5,601 nt of DNA from Alphaproteobacteria bacterium (lineage in GTDB: Bacteria > Pseudomonadota > Alphaproteobacteria > CAISOG01): contig VEQJ01000093.1 in NCBI GenBank assembly GCA_018883285.1, forward strand, positions 1-5,601, read 5' to 3'. Shown here in pieces: positions 5,531 to 5,601 of this stretch (positions are counted from its first letter, which is position 1; each line of letters starts with the position of its first letter). Both the position numbers and the translations under genes were made by a program. Below the pieces are notes generated by a model. It ran no database searches, was not told where the DNA came from, and saw only the letters and a list, made by a program, of their open reading frames with translations.

Positions 5531-5601
5531 ATGGAAAAGCGGGATGCACGGAAATTGGGATTGGCGGCGCAGGCGGAGGTGCGGCGGCTGGCTGTTGCGC
5601 A
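5531..5601 (+). CDS. Start of a probable IS630-type transposase, cut by the window edge
   Basis: Twenty-three codons are visible, reading MEKRDARKLGLAAQAEVRRL and then AVA. The opening words, a charged MEK-DARKL followed by a Q/E-V/L-RR helix, resemble the N-terminal helix-turn-helix region of IS630-type transposases as I remember them. The match is short and the call is tentative. The frame is closed upstream by TAA at 5522-5524, so ATG 5531 is the first available start. A strong AAGGAGG (5523-5529) sits only one base before this ATG, which is closer than normal. This could mean inefficient initiation or a downstream start. The composition is GC-rich again, unlike the orphan gene. Confidence 0.5.
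   Translation, partial: MEKRDARKLGLAAQAEVRRLAVA

Noticed and set aside
1..5601. Searched for tRNA genes, CRISPR arrays, riboswitches and replication origins
   Set aside because: I saw no cloverleaf-like sequence, no regularly spaced repeats and no recognisable riboswitch core on either strand.

Overview
The window reads as a chromosomal segment of an alphaproteobacterium, probably close to the Rhodospirillales. This is an inference from the style of the SDH proteins, the sdhC-sdhD-sdhA-sdhB gene order, and a CitE/malyl-CoA-lyase-type gene directly upstream. No ribosomal RNA or other taxonomic marker is present.

Positions 68-4521 are a conserved metabolic block, all on the + strand and GC-rich. 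It opens with a HpcH/HpaI-type CoA ester lyase (68-952). A 145-base gap follows, carrying a plausible promoter, and then the complete succinate dehydrogenase (respiratory complex II) operon: sdhC (1098-1511), sdhD (overlapping sdhC, to 1863), sdhA (1924-3714) and sdhB (3730-4521). All expected cofactor and active-site residues are present: the covalent-FAD histidine, the catalytic arginine, three Fe-S cluster motifs, two haem-ligand histidines and the quinone-site residues. The complex should therefore be functional. It oxidises succinate to fumarate at the cytoplasmic face of the inner membrane and passes electrons to ubiquinone. The upstream lyase would act on malyl-CoA-type esters and feed the same C4/C2 carbon pool.

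Right after the sdhB stop the character changes sharply. Positions 4522-5015 are AT-rich and hold a 134-residue gene that I do not recognise, with its own promoter-like sequence and Shine-Dalgarno site. About 220 bases of non-coding DNA follow, containing a near-perfect 19-base palindrome and one copy of a 14-base word that also occurs, inverted, upstream of sdhC. Next comes the 3' end of an IS30-type transposase on the - strand, which lacks its N-terminal part. The window ends inside the first 23 codons of an ORF on the + strand that resembles the start of an IS630-type transposase. Positions 4522-5601 therefore look like an accessory or insertion-sequence scrap zone beside a housekeeping operon.

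I did not find a convincing new multi-gene system. The most open question is the orphan AT-rich gene at 4611-5015.
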